This document shows, one piece after another, positions 11,276 through 24,800 of a DNA stretch of 64,000 nucleotides (position 1 is the first letter of the stretch; each line of letters opens with the position of its first letter). The DNA comes from Patiria pectinifera (lineage: Eukaryota > Echinodermata > Asteroidea > Valvatida > Asterinidae). The stretch spans positions 3,978,465 to 4,042,464 of the forward strand of contig CM057149.1 of the NCBI GenBank assembly GCA_029964075.1. Reading direction: 5' to 3'. The position numbers and the translations under genes are program-made. The notes beneath the pieces are model-generated. The model saw only the letters and a program-made list of their open reading frames with translations. It was not told where the DNA came from and ran no database searches.

Positions 11276-12679
11276 AAAACAAACATGTGGGGGGTTCTCC
11301 GGTGTTATTAGTCACGTGGGTCAGAATCAGGGTAAAACTCATGGACACAGATCCTACAGTAGTATTTGCTGAGATCTTGGCTGAGCTCTGTCGGGCTATT
11401 ATTATTATTAAACATAACGAATCAGGTAGTGTGGGAAAAGTGAAATTTGCTTTACAAAAAAAAACAAGAGACAGCTATCAAGATAAAGAACGAAAAAAAA
11501 AAGAACATGTGTGATCGATTTAAAACTTGACAATAACGATCAACACTAGATATAATGAAATGGACCTAAGATCCACGGTGCGGGGAGTGAAATAAAAATG
11601 TATACTCTTGGAGACAGGTTGATGTTTAGCGTCAGATATGGATGAGGAGGAAAGGTTACATGGCATTTGAAGGGGTTGGTGGTTAGTTGCCCTCTTGGGA
11701 ATTTACATTTTCGAAACTACGACCTCTCCACTGTCCTATGTAATTCCAGTGGCTTTGGGTTCGTCCATTAGTTAGTACCTTTGTCTTTGCTTGTATACGT
11801 AAATCACCATTGAAATCCATACTTGAACTCTACTGGTCACTGATATAGTTCTTACTCCCTCCGTGTAAAATTCTTTTTAGATACAAAATTACATCAGAAT
11901 TATATTGAATGCAGTTATTGTTTGTACTGAAGTAGTGTCAACGAAATTGTGAAAACCCAAACACAATCACTAATTCTCTATAAATTAGTAAAAAGTAAGT
12001 CCTACAGCTGATTGTGTCTTTTAAATTGTATATAAAGACAACAATCACCAGAGTAGATAACATGATATACGACTCTGTATAATTATTAGCTAGGAATAAT
12101 ATTTCAAATCACTATGAAAATCGCAATTAATCGGCGAATACTTATGAATAAACAAATGAATACTTCAACTAATTAGGAAAGAATCATCTAAGCACTAATA
12201 CTAAAAATAACATAATATAGAAAAAATGCGAAACTCTTCCTAAACAAGTTAAAGTCTAATATCCGTGTACAACATTAAGTTATGATGACGGTAAATTTAT
12301 AGAACAGCAACATGACTAATAAAAAAAATCATAGGAAAACAGAAGGGAATGCGGGAACTCACCTATTTCAGAATAAAACGGTATGAACAGGCAACAGACT
12401 CATGTATAGGAGGCAAGGTGGCATTGATCATGACTGTCCGCAGGCTGGAGTCAGAATGCCCTCAATCACTTACTTGAGGCCTAACCCGAATTCGATAGGA
12501 CAAGAAGCTAGATCGAGTCCGAGACTAGACGCTATATACAATAGTTGGCCATAATTCATGGAATCATCATGATGGAAATGGATGGCCAACCCATGTCCCC
12601 TCAAAGAGGGACGTTTGGTGGGGGACATATTTGATTTTGTAAACCCTGAAATTGGGCCTCGTCGATCGTCTTTCATTGT

Positions 12680-14550
12680 AGATTCATTTACAAAATATAA
12701 AAAAGGAAGGGGAACATGATATTTCAGTTGATAAATAATGAAATTTCACTGCAATGATTAATTGCATGGTTTTATACCATATAATTGACACAAATACTTG
12801 TTTTGATTGTGTGAAATAAAACAGTTAGGCCTATGTATACAGGCACAGTAAAAAAAATGTCTCTTTGCATAGGCCTAAGTCCTCGTCTCCCACAAAACGG
12901 GAAAGGTTACCGATATTTTCCTCAGCCAAAATTCGATATAGTTATTGACCAGAATCAGAAAAAATTTTCACTGATGTTCAGCCATGCATGAGTAGGGTGT
13001 TGATTATGAGGCCGGGCGGAATAGCAAAATAACACTCGGCCCACGCAGGATCTTTGTTGACTGCTGGTATTTTTTTTTTCTGTGAGACGTGGATCGGACG
13101 ACACTGTCAGCCACACAGAGAACATCTATAGAAAGAATGCGAAGCTCTTCCTAAACAAGTAACAGTGCAATATCAGTGTAAAACAAACAATTACGATAAA
13201 GGCAAATTTATTAAACATCAACACGATAAATAAAAAAAATGTCAAGTCCCAAGTCAATTTTTTTTCTCAAGTCAAGTGAATTTTCGAGTGATATTTTTTA
13301 TTTTGTCAAATATTACATGCACATACCGAGTTAGGGAACCAGTATATGTATTGGACGCCAGAGTAGAGATTAGAATGGGGATTATCAAAGCGTGCATCGT
13401 GTCGTGTAAGGAGATTTAAAAAAAAACAATCATACTTTTCAAACATCCTCTCTCAAACACCTTATTCGTATATATGGAGTCTAAAAATGCATTTTGATAT
13501 AATATTTTCAAACTTGTCCCATCATGTTGAATGTTTGAAGGACGTCTGACAAACTGTCCTTCCGAACGTTTTCGGTTAATGCATGATGTGAATTCTTTTT
13601 GCTTTATGGCGGATTGGGGTAGCAGCCGTTTTCCAGTCGTTTAAACCCTAGAGTTGTATTTAGCACGCTTAAGGTAAACCACTCAAAGTGTACATGTACG
13701 TGTAGCCTATGGTCTCTATGGAATGACCGCTCTATAACAATGGATGGTACTCAGACTACGCACGGCACAAACTTCACCTCGCATGCACGAGGTCAAGTAT
13801 GATACGTTTTCCAAAACACACACACAGTGCTAGTCATGTACATGACGTGTTGCAGGCTTGGGATGCCAAACTATCGCTTGCTGGTTGCCCATTCGCTATG
13901 TTTAGGCCCCCCAAAAAATCGGTCTCTGGTCAGACCGAAGTTCCGGAATTGATGCGGCGACGCGTTTTTTTTTTTTGTTTTTGTTTTCTTTTCTTTTTTT
14001 CAAGCTTGAATTTTAGAGACAAGGTGGGTACTATTTTGCTTTTTGTGTCCTCAATATACATTGGTGTCCTCCATATTTTGCCTTTGTGCCCTTTATCATT
14101 TGCCTTGGTGCAATTTTCCCATTCCTTGGTGCTCCTTGGTACAAACATTTGAGGAGGTGCTGCAATAGAGGGCGCAGTTGTAGCTTCTGTGTTAATTTGA
14201 AGAAGAAAAAAGGTTGACGTGCATGATTAAAATCGACGCGCGCGCTGACCAGAGAACGAGTACTTTTTCGGGCCTTATCTGCATTCTTTTCAACCGATTA
14301 TGCTAGTGCGCAGGAACGCCAAGAGGTTTGTGGTTTTTTTCATGTAACTTTCAGAAACGTGTTAATGTCAGCAAGTCAAATTTATTCTAGTCAAGTCAAG
14401 TCTCAAGTCATTTTTTCCCAAGTCAAGTCAAGTCTCATGTCAACAAAATGGCAACTCGAGTCTGACTCGAGTATGAGTCAGCGACCCGAGTCAACGAAAC
14501 TTGGTATCAGATTTTTTGGGGTTGTCCGGGTAATTTTTACACAGAAATGT
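12680..14550. other. Non-coding stretch with AAGTC-rich microsatellites
   Basis: No gene is supported. It interrupts the duplicated units. CAAGTC repeats lie at 13240-13275 and 14376-14480, the latter passing into GAGTC repeats, and there is a T-rich tract at 13966-14000. Confidence 0.45.
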
Positions 14551-14695
14551 TATTGGTCACATGGGTCTGAATCAAGGAAAAACTCACGAAGACGGATCCT
14601 ACGGTAGTATTCCGTAAGATCTTGGCTGAGTTTTGGCTGGTTATTATTATTAATATACATAACGAATCAGGTATATGGGGAAAGTGAAAGCACTA

Positions 14696-15365
14696 CAGGG
14701 TGAGTCAAAAAAAGCGGAACCCAACCCCCCCAAAAAAATATATTTCAAATTAAAAAAAATATGTAGCACCAAAATAATAATGAATGGAAAGCCAATTCCA
14801 TAAGCTACTTTTACATGAAAAAAAAATACCGAAATTGCTCAATCCGTTTGAAGAACATCACCATTGAAACGCAATCACCCTAAAACCTGTCTCGTCCAAA
14901 AACAGCAATTTATTTAGATATTGTGTATTTTGACTGTTTTGAACAACAAAGAAAGTGACACAGAATACTTGTTTCATCAACTGTCTAGAACAGTAGTACA
15001 TAATATCTTTATCAACAACCCTGGTTAGGCAAACAATATGATTGATAGAATCCACTTGTTTAATGGACGGGCCTTCAAAAGGACTTTGTTGAATATTTTT
15101 TAACTTTTAAACTGAGGTTTTATCGCTGGTGATGCTTGAAGACAACTGTGACGACGATTTTTGAAATCGCATTCTTGGAAGAGACAGGTTTTAGGGTCAT
15201 TGTGTTTAAATGGTGATATTCTTCCAACGGATTGAGCAATTTCAGGATTTTTTTCATCTAAAAGTAGCTTATGAAAGTAGTCATTATTTATTTTGGTGCT
15301 ACGTATTCTTTTTAAATATTAAATATAATTTTTGGGGTTTGGGTTCCGCTTTTTTACCCACCCTG
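14696..15365. mobile_element. Long-TIR MITE with TA target duplication (Tc1/mariner-like)
   Basis: The ends are CAGGGTGAGTC and, inverted, CAGGGTGGGTA, flanked by TA on both sides. Most of the 670 bp is an imperfect palindrome (for example CCGAAATTGCTCAATCCGTT against AACGGATTGAGCAATTTCAG). A related unit at 11440-11460 is uninterrupted at the same spot (GTGAAATTTGCTTTAC), giving an empty-site comparison. It has no transposase gene. Confidence 0.7.
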
Positions 15366-17026
15366 TATAAGTTGCTTTACAGCAATCACCACATATCTGA
15401 AGCGTCGGCGAAGGAACTAAAAACCAGCAAAAGACAACTTTCAAGATAACGATAGAGAAAACAAGAACAAATGTGATCGACTTAAAACTGGACAATAACG
15501 AGCAACACGAGATATAATTAAATAGACCTTAGATTCACGGTACGGAGAGTGAAATAAAAATTGGATACCCTTGGAGAGAAGTTTATGTTCAGCGTCAGAA
15601 ATGGATTATAAGTTAATGTTACCCATGGCACTGGAAGGGGGTGGTGGTTTAGTTGTCCCATTGGGAATTCATATTTTCGAAATTACAACCTCTCCACTGT
15701 CCTATGTAATTCCAGTGGCTTTGGGTTCACTCATTAGTTAGTACCTGTGTCTTTGCTTGTATACGTATTGAATACCAAATTTCACCATTGAAATCCATAC
15801 CTGAACTGTACTGGCCAATGATTTAATTCGTACTCCCTATGCGTAATTTCGTTTCAGATACAAAATATATCATATATTAAATGCAATTATTGTTTGTACT
15901 GAGAAGTAGTTCCAACACAACTTTGAAAACCCAAACACAACCAATAATTCTCTGTTAATTAGTAAAAAGTGAATCCTATAGCTTATTGTGTCTTTTCGTT
16001 TGTATATAAAGGACACAATCGTAGAGCAGATACACATACTTCAACTATATATCTTTATAAGCTAGGAATAATGATACTACACATCGCAAGTAAAATCGCA
16101 AGTAATCGGTGCACACCGTTAATACATTGATGAATAATCAAACTAATTTACAATGAATCCTCCAAAAACAAAAACTTAATTTTACACCTATAGAAAGAAT
16201 GCAGGACGTTTCCTTTACAAGTAAAAGTGCAATGTCGGTAAAGGTAAATTTATAAAACGGCAACGTGATTAATAAAATAAAAACTGATTTACTTCTTACT
16301 CCCTATGTATAAAATTCTTCCCAGATACGAATATAATTATAAGTTATAAAACTAAGTAAGAAATATTATTAATAGTAACAGCTATATTCATAATGCGAAA
16401 CTCTTCCAAAACACGTTAAAGTACAGTATAGGTGTAAAACATCAATTGTCATGCATAAAATGAATAAAAACAACAATTCCATTATTAGGAAACCAGAAGG
16501 GAATTCGGGGACTCACCTTTTCAGAATAAAACGGTATGAACAGACTCATGTATACGAGGCAAGGTGTCATTGATCCTGACTGTCCGTGCGCTGAAGCCAG
16601 AATGCCCTTCAATCACTCACTTGAGGCCTTACCCGAATTCGATATGACAAGAAGCTGCAATCCTGGCCAAATCTAGCTAGGGCCCCAAACCCCCCAGCCC
16701 CCGTTCAATGTTGTCTCTCATTGCGTGGTGCTCCATCCGCTGAAGAGAACAACACTGACCGGGGGAGCGGGGGAGTTGGTGACTGTTGGAGGCTCGGGTC
16801 ATTTCCAAGTGTCCCAACCATTTTGGCCGGGATTTTAGATCGACTCCGAGACAGGCGCTATACATGTATATAATAGTTGGCCATATTCATGGAATAATTG
16901 ATGGAAATGGCGGGCCAACCCCTGTCACACTCCCAAAATCAGAAGTCTTGGAGGTGTGACATATATATATATGTGCATAAAATGAAGGTACCTTCCGTGA
17001 CCAATTTTTTTTCTTTTAATTTCCAG

Positions 17027-17044
17027 CATTGCTAATACGGAAAG
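17027..17044 (+). CDS. Candidate 18-nt microexon, copy 4
   Basis: This is CATTGCTAATACGGAAAG between TTTAATTTCCAG and GTAAGTTGCC. It is homologous to the 21-nt block at 8897 and three bases shorter. It ends in phase 1 when read CA-TTG-CTA-ATA-CGG-AAA-G, which joins in frame to the exon at 18671 as L-L-I-R-K-G-L-P. It is the closest candidate upstream exon of the Roc-COR gene. Confidence 0.35.
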
Positions 17045-18670
17045 GTAAGTTGCCTGGAGTTTTCTGAATTTGCACTTGAAGAACAGTTTATGTCTTATTC
17101 AATTTCGTAGACAAACAACCAAAGTGTACTGTATATGGTTATTTTGATCATTTGTAAATCATGAACTTGAGCATAACTGAACGCTTTCCATTATATCAGG
17201 TAAAAAAAGGACTTGTGAATTGACAATTTGCCCAGGTATACTTTTTACACGGAAGCGTTCTTGGTCACATGGGTCAGAATCAAGGAAAACCTCACGGAGA
17301 TGGATCTTACGGTAGTATTCCGTCAGATCTTGGCTAAGCTCTACGTTTTTTCACAGTACAGGGAGTAGGACAAATACTGCGACCCTTGAAGAGAGGTTTA
17401 TGTTCAGCGTCAGATATGAATGAGGTGGAAAGGTTAACTACGGTATTGTAAGTGGGTGGTGGTTAGTTGTCCTACTGGCAAATTATGTTTACTACATTAC
17501 GACCTCTCCACTGTCCTATGTAATTCCAGTGGCTTTCGGTTTACTCATTAGTTAGTTCCTTTGTCTTTGCTTGTATATACGCGTATCACCATTGAAATTC
17601 ATACTTGAACTCTAGGGTCACTAATTTCGTTCGTACTGTCTGCGTTAAATTCTCTTCAGATACAAAAGTACATCATGTATTGAATGTAATTAAAACAAAT
17701 CTGTGAAAACGACTTAATTAAGACTTATTAAAAAACGACTTATTAAAAAACATATATTATTGAGATAAACTATGCATGGTAACAACTAGTTTTAAATTAA
17801 GTAGTTATTTGACAAATGTCTAATGTATTTATGTAAGTTTATAGTTAATAATGTACTTGTGTAAATTCTTAATACCTTTCGAGTGCATTTGTTCCAGTTG
17901 TGGGGGAAATGGGAGAATATTATGATCACGTATATACTTTTTATTCGTCTAGGCTTAATGCATTATCTCAACAAAAATTGCTTTCTGTTCTCCCTGCATA
18001 TGTACAGCACATCCAACAAATATGAAAATGTTTAGAACCACAGGTAATCAACATGTTAGTGTTTTCCAAAGTTTGTTTTCTAGCCTAAAGCTAATGAAAT
18101 AACTGCTCATGGAGCTAAACTGCCTGACTCTACATTAGCTTGCACGTACATATTTGTTCAAAGTTTTTACTGAATGCAAATGTTAGTTTCACGATTTGTT
18201 TTAAGTGATTTTTTGCCAGTTGTCAGAAAATGGAAGAACACACAAAAAAGGTGTATAGCTGTTTACATTGATGTTCAATGCATGCAAATCACATCCATTC
18301 ATCTTATAAAAGACTGAATTGACTGGTCAATTTTCAGTGATCTAAACCCACGAAAATGTGCTGGTTTTACCCCTGGTCAATGCATAAATTAATACTGCAT
18401 CAAAACAATTATGAGAAAATACTCAAGGAACCATACTGACTACATTTCTAAGCTCGAAGGCACTTGCTCTTCAACAACCTATTTTATGCTACAGTTTATA
18501 TTATGGAAGAGCATGCCAAATAAATGAACATATGGCACATGGATGTACATGTACATGTATTTCTATTAAGCAAACTTTATTTCGAGATAAAGCTTGGTCG
18601 AACTATGACAACAATAGTTGCCTCCATGTTACATACACGTGGAATCAGCCTTTTCGATCTTTTTTTTTAG

Positions 18671-18815
18671 GTTTGCCTTCTGAAATAAGGAATCGGGCAG
18701 TTTACCAAAAAGCACTCGAAAAGGGCAGTGAAACAGTACATCGCACACGACTAATGATCGTCGGTCAAGAACGAGTTGGAAAAACTAGCCTGATGAGGAG
18801 TCTCATTCATGAAAG
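18671..18815 (+). CDS. Roc-COR exon: P-loop (G1)
   Basis: The acceptor TTTTTTTTAG and donor GAAAG/GTCTGT bound 145 nt. It encodes LPSEIRNRAVYQKALEKGS followed by RLMIVGQERVGKTSLMRSL. GQERVGKTS is a Walker A/G1 motif (GxxxxGKS/T) that binds the GTP phosphates. The LPxEI...YQxALEKG lead-in is the usual linker before the Roc domain. It begins with two bases of a codon and ends in phase 2. Confidence 0.88.
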
Positions 18816-21800
18816 GTCTGTAGTAGATTGAGGGGGAATGAAATCCATTGTATTATGAGAGATGACAATGGGCTTATTTTCTCTTACTTATTACACCCAT
18901 TTTGCCCAACGTTTTAACAGTGTAAACATGTCACAACTGCCTAAAAAAAAAACCGGCGAATACATTTAGGGATTGATGTTCCCACCCGCAAACTTCGTAA
19001 ATACTTTAAAAATAAAATGTCTAGATTGTTTCGATGTATATCTTCAAATTATTTAATATGTACAACTTCTTCTCGGGTATTTACAGGTATTGTTTGATAA
19101 TTACAAAATTATCGTGTAAAACTAAATTATTATGTGGGATAAGTCTTTTAACTGGCTGTTTTAGGAATTAAGCTCATCAATTAGCAGAATATCCAGAATG
19201 ATCTCACAATGAATCCTTCACTAAGCAACCTCAACAATAATATAATAACTGGTTAATTTACATAAACTTAATAAGACGACGTACTATATAGAAATTATTT
19301 AATTTATCGAACGATAATTTAATAAGTAATCTTAAGACAACTGACAGTAACTGATTAATACAAACAATGAATTATCCTAAACTGGGCCTTCCTGGAGTGT
19401 AGGTGACTGCGATTGCCTCACTCGATCTTGACCGGTGCTGTTGTCCCAGCTAGCCAGCTAAGCGCAATCTCTGTGTAGGTATGCGCGTGGTGCCCTGGAG
19501 ACCAGACTGGCACTGAATTCGCTGAATATGTTTTATGGTAAGAGGTGGTATTGAAGTGTAGAAGTTGGATCCCCGTGCACTCTAACAAATTCTTTATATA
19601 TTTTCAATGATTAAATCTTCAACTTTTGTTGTCAAAATACCTGTTTTTTTTTATTTTATGGACGCCTGCAAACCCCTGAAAAAAAAGGGTTTTGATTTGG
19701 GCACAGGCAGATCCATTGCGACCAGACTGGCCCTCGGGCGCTAAATTATCGATACTGATTGTGAAACCATCCTACCCAACGATGATGGGAATTATTGTCT
19801 GGCAACGAACAATTCGAAATGGTTAAGCATCAAATCAGTACCTAAACATGGGCCAAATTTTCGGTCGATGTCTCATTCAAGTGTGATAACTTTTGAATTA
19901 AGAAAAGAAATCCATTTTTGGGAAGAAACGCAAAAATAGCATGGGGATGCAACTTTAAATTTCTTCTTGCCTATCATATATGTACTTAAGTGCCTGAATG
20001 TTTTATTTCATACAATCTGATAGAAAACCTCTTCATGAAATTGTGCACATTGCATTTCCCTGAAACGGATCTGCTTTCTTAAAAGCTAGTTCGCTTGCTA
20101 CCGAGACCAGAACTTTAATACTGTCGGCTCAAGTTTTATCCCACTCTTCTGCTTAAGTGTTAGGACTAACACTGGAGCATTTTTGTTTTGTGGAGGTGAT
20201 GTCATGATGACCGATTGCGATCAGAAGATTTTGTATATTTATAAATTAAAAAAATTCAAACTTACAAGAACTTGAACTCGGAACATGACAGTGGGAAGGA
20301 GTTGGGTCTACAGGTGATGACCCCACCCTCAAAAAACTGTAACTGTAGGCAATCCAGTAAATAAACCCAAAGCACTCTTCAGCGTTGAAAATACCCCCCC
20401 CCCCCCCAAAAAAAATCATGATGGTTTTTAGTGTCTCAAATATTGGAAAAGGACTTGAACATGACAAATATGTTACTTACATATTGACCTCTAGATTGTA
20501 CATTTGTTTCAAGCTTGAGTGATTTTTTTATTTACAGTTTCAACCTCGATGAATTATCAACAGAAGGCATTGCTACGGACTGCGCCATAAACATCAGTTC
20601 TGCACAATCTTGGCACTGTAAAAGAGGTAGACACATTTAAACCATTTACACTATGATTTTTTTCCCGCTACAGTTAAAAACTGATGTACCTCCGCGTACA
20701 GGTACAGGTCTCCGGGTACAAGTACTTGTACTCCCGAGTACGAGTACTTGTTTTTCCGAATACGGCCATACGGCAAATGGTTCATTGTGCTTAATTGGCC
20801 CAGGCCCAGGCAGACCAATATACAGACCCACTCACAGTTAGCTTTTAAATGTGTTTGTCCGGACGTGCACGGAGGAAAATCAGTAAAATTTGATTTCTCC
20901 ATAAGCCAATCAGCCATTTCAAATCAAAAGTATCAGTAAAATAAGGCCGTTGTAAGTCAAGATATACTTGTACCATTCCCTCCCCCGAGTACTGCTATTC
21001 GGGTACGAGTACTTTGATGATCGAGTTCAATTTCGACATGTCGAGTACGAGTACTTTGCTGCCCGAGTACGAGTACCGTCATTTCGGGTACGAGTGCTTT
21101 GACATTCGAGTACGAGTACGAGTACTCCAGAAAAGGTACTCGAGTAGTACTCGAATACTGAGTACGTGTACCATTTACCTATCATCAAGTAGTCTTGTCA
21201 AACCTCAGTATTGAAGAACTTCGAATTCACCATGTTGCTTACTGGTACGGTTACTCCGATAAAACCTTGTGGGAAAAACATTTGAACAATGGTAAAATCT
21301 TGATATTTAGCCAAGCAAAAAATTAAAGGGGAAAATGAGGTGTCCATCAATCGGGCTTAAAAGTAGATGAAGGGTTGCCTAACAAGGGAGACTTGAACAA
21401 GTTCAAGGAAATTCCAAAAAATATTGGTAAGAAAACGTTTTGATGTTGACATAAATATTGTAAGCAACACTGATATTTTGTTTTGGGGGATTTCCTTGCT
21501 GTTGTTGTTCAAGTACCCCACGTTAGTCAACCCTTCGCCTCAGTTTTAGCTCAATTTACTGACACCTCATTTCCCCCTGTTTTTTTTTTTTACCTAAATA
21601 TTAAGACGTTATCATTTTTCACATGATTTTCCATTATTTTTGTCTGGGTAATTTTGTGAATTTGAAGCTCATCAATACTGACGTTTGGCGAGACTTCTTG
21701 ATGATATCTGGACTGAGGAAAAGTAAATGCGCGCAACTTTAGGGTATAATACCAGCCATTTTGGATTGTTACTATGTCCTCATAATTAATTCAGTTCAAT

Positions 21801-24800
21801 TCACGCATTCATGCTTGTCAAATGTATTGTGGCGGGAATATCTGTGACCCGATCCGTAGTCCCTTTACCCAGACAACCTAGCTTAGGATCAATACCCCAG
21901 CAGCCGGGAATGCAGGCCCGTTTGGATGGAAATATACCGCCCTATACGCGTAGCGGCACTCACCCACGCCCCTCAACCTCCAAGATGGACAAGGACAAAC
22001 AATTAAATACACAACAATGACCTCAATTACTGATTGATTTATTTACATAGAATTATGTCAAATGATGGACCTCTCGTTAAATTATAATGTTAGCCTCTAA
22101 TAAGTGATTGGTCTCTGAGCCTCTCAATTATCTCTGTAGGGTAGCCTCGCATTATCCGCTACGGTAAGGCAGTGCTGCACAGCACGGCGATGCCTGGCTG
22201 GGGATAGCCTCTGAATCCCGGGTAAGAACCGTACGCCTCTAGCGTTCCTGTGCGCCTCCACTCTCCCGCCCTCCACCGTTTCCAGTCGCGATCCTTCCTC
22301 GAGGTGGCGGGTAGATGAGCGCGCCCTTCCGGCTCCGTCACGTTACAATCGGCAGATCGCTGTATGTTGCTCCGCCTCCAGTAGCCTCCGCGGACTCCGT
22401 GCCTCCTTATGCCAGCCCGACTTCACCGCACCACCCAACACACGCCCGTCAGCGCGGGCAAGCTAATTTGCCTACCGTCTCTTCCCCGTAGATAATCTCG
22501 GCTTACGGTCGGAAGGTTGTATCTGAGATAAGCCTAATTTGTGACAGTGTGTATCTGAGCTGTGTCTACCTGAACTGAGTCTTCATGTACGTCTCCTCTA
22601 GCAACTGCCCCGCGGCCTCTTATATAGGGGCCCGCAGCCGCTAGCGCGCCCTCTTTAGACTCTACCGCTATAGTAATTTGCGCCACAGTATTGTAGAAAA
22701 CTGCATGCTGTTAAGAAATGACAGTGATAATACTGATAAGAAATACATATCTGTGCATCAAAATTTCCTCAAATGGGTTACAGCTGAAACATTATAATAT
22801 ATTTTTTGTAATTGCCTGCTAAGTGACAACTGTTTTGACATATAACATTTCTAAATTTCTATCAGTTTAAAACATTGCCATACAATATTGGTTAGTTACA
22901 TTACGGTTAGTTATGTTAAAGGTTGTCTTCCCATCTTTAATTGATGCAAGTTAAAACATATGATAAACTAATAATCTAACCCCAAAAACTTTTGTGGCAT
23001 AAAATGTGAACCTTTCCCTCAGCCTTAAAACAAAAGCTTACAAAGACCGCTGTATTTTGCATGTTAAAACAAGGTGCCAAAATGACTACATGACTACATA
23101 GTAGCAAGTCTAGAATACAAGCAGAAAGTCACCAGGACACGTTCTTAAACTTACACTTTCCGTGCATCAAATCTCACTTGCATGTAGTCTTGGCCCAAGA
23201 CCGGATTTGGATTATGGACATGATTTACACTTTATGAATGTTTCACGTTCGTGCAATGGTAAGAATAATTTCATAAGGTGTTCCATTCCGAGAGGCGAAG
23301 CCGAGTGTAATGGAACATTTCATCTGTTACCGAAAGTGCATAGAACTTCCATTGCACTGTGCGCTGCGCGCCACGCGTGCGCCGTGCGTTGGTACGAATA
23401 ATTCAATGACATGTGATCAACGATCCACCGATCAGATGACGGGGATCTATTCAGGTGTTGTATAAAGTGTAATATGAAACATTATTTACTGATTAAAATA
23501 GGATCATTTTATTTTTATTGGCAACCATTGACGGGTTGGATTCGTTATAAATTACATGAAAAAAATGACAAAAACATCATATTAACTTTAAACAAATAAT
23601 TAAGATATTAGAATAAAAATGTAACCAAGATTAGTAAAAGTGCAATTTAATGTTTAAATATTGCCAGTTATATAACAAGGATTCTTAACAGTCAAAACTT
23701 TTAAAATATTTTATACAGACAAACCTTTTTACTTAATTTGTACTTAATTTACGTCGGGTATAAAACAACAACATGACAAGCATCCACCGTACACACAGTT
23801 CAACAAGGACGAACAAACAAACAAACAAACACCCCAACAACCCCACAAACATCCCAACAAAAAACAACAACTTACAAACGACTAAAACAGGAAAGACAAT
23901 CAAACTGACCAGACAGACGGACAGGTTCCCCAACAAGGAAACAGAGAGACTATAACAGGAAGCCAACAAAGAAACACACCTCCATGAACAGACAGGAAAT
24001 CAGTCACACACACACACATACTTACACGAAGGCATATATGGGGTACCAGATTGTGGGGTACCGATGTAAGTACAATTGCTCCTTGTGGGCCATGAATATG
24101 GGGTCCTCAATTATTCCCCACAAGGATTATCAGTGTTTCAAAAACACAAAATACCCCACAAAGTTCCGAGTAAACAAAACTGTGCTTGAACAAGAAACTC
24201 TTTAATAAATGAAACATTGAAAACCTTAAGTACAAAAACTATGCTTGTACAAGCATGGAGGAATTCCTCCATGGTACAATAAACTCTTTAATAAATGAAA
24301 CATTGAAAACCTTAAAAGTACAAAAACTATGCTTGTACAAGCATGGAGGAATTCCTCCATGGTACAAGAAACTCTTTAATAAATGAAACATTGAAAACCT
24401 TAAAAGTACAAAAACTATGCTTGTACAAGCATGGAGGAATTCCTCCATGGTACAATAAACTCTTTAATAAATGAAACATTGAAAACCTTAAAAGTACAAA
24501 AACTATGCTTGTACAAGCATGAGGGAATTCCTTCATGGTACAGGAAACTCTTTAATAAATGAAAGATTGAAAACCTTAAAGTACAAAAACTATGCTTGTA
24601 CAAGCATGGAGGAATTCCTCCATGGTACAATAAACTCTTTAATAAATGAAACATTGAAAACCTTAAAAGTACAAAAACTATGCTTGTACAAGAAAATCTT
24701 TAATAAATGCAACAGTGAAAACCTTAAAAACACGAAACTTTATGGTCGGCCAAAAAAAAAGTTTTGCTTCCGGTTTACCCGACCTACCCTATTCGAACAG

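Larger units (their letters stand above)
7916..17720. repeat. Array of diverged copies of a ~2 kb unit upstream of the Roc-COR gene
   Basis: A set of landmarks recurs in the same order. CTTGGTCACATGGGTC occurs near 9200, 10300, 11310, 14550 and 17260. CAGCGTCAGATATGGATGAGG or a close variant occurs near 9340, 11630, 15590 and 17405. CTATGTAATTCCAGTGGCTTT occurs at 11740, 15700 and 17515. AACACAAACACAATCAATAG or similar occurs at 8235, 10205, 11955 and 15935. ACGGTATGAACA followed by GTCAGAATGCCCTC occurs at 8630, 10490, 12380-12460 and 16530-16610. A 260-bp block at 7916-8185 recurs at 9866-10135. Copies differ by indels and insertions, so these are old tandem segmental duplications. The only coding candidates in them are two microexons. 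Confidence 0.8.

Noticed and set aside
18532-18670. Upstream extension of the P-loop exon to an ATG at 18532
   Set aside because: The added residues are low quality (Cys/Thr-rich from a TGTACATG repeat), and a strong polypyrimidine-AG acceptor sits at 18670.
24236-24740. CRISPR-like array
   Set aside because: The repeats are directly adjacent without unique spacers, and the surrounding genes are eukaryotic.
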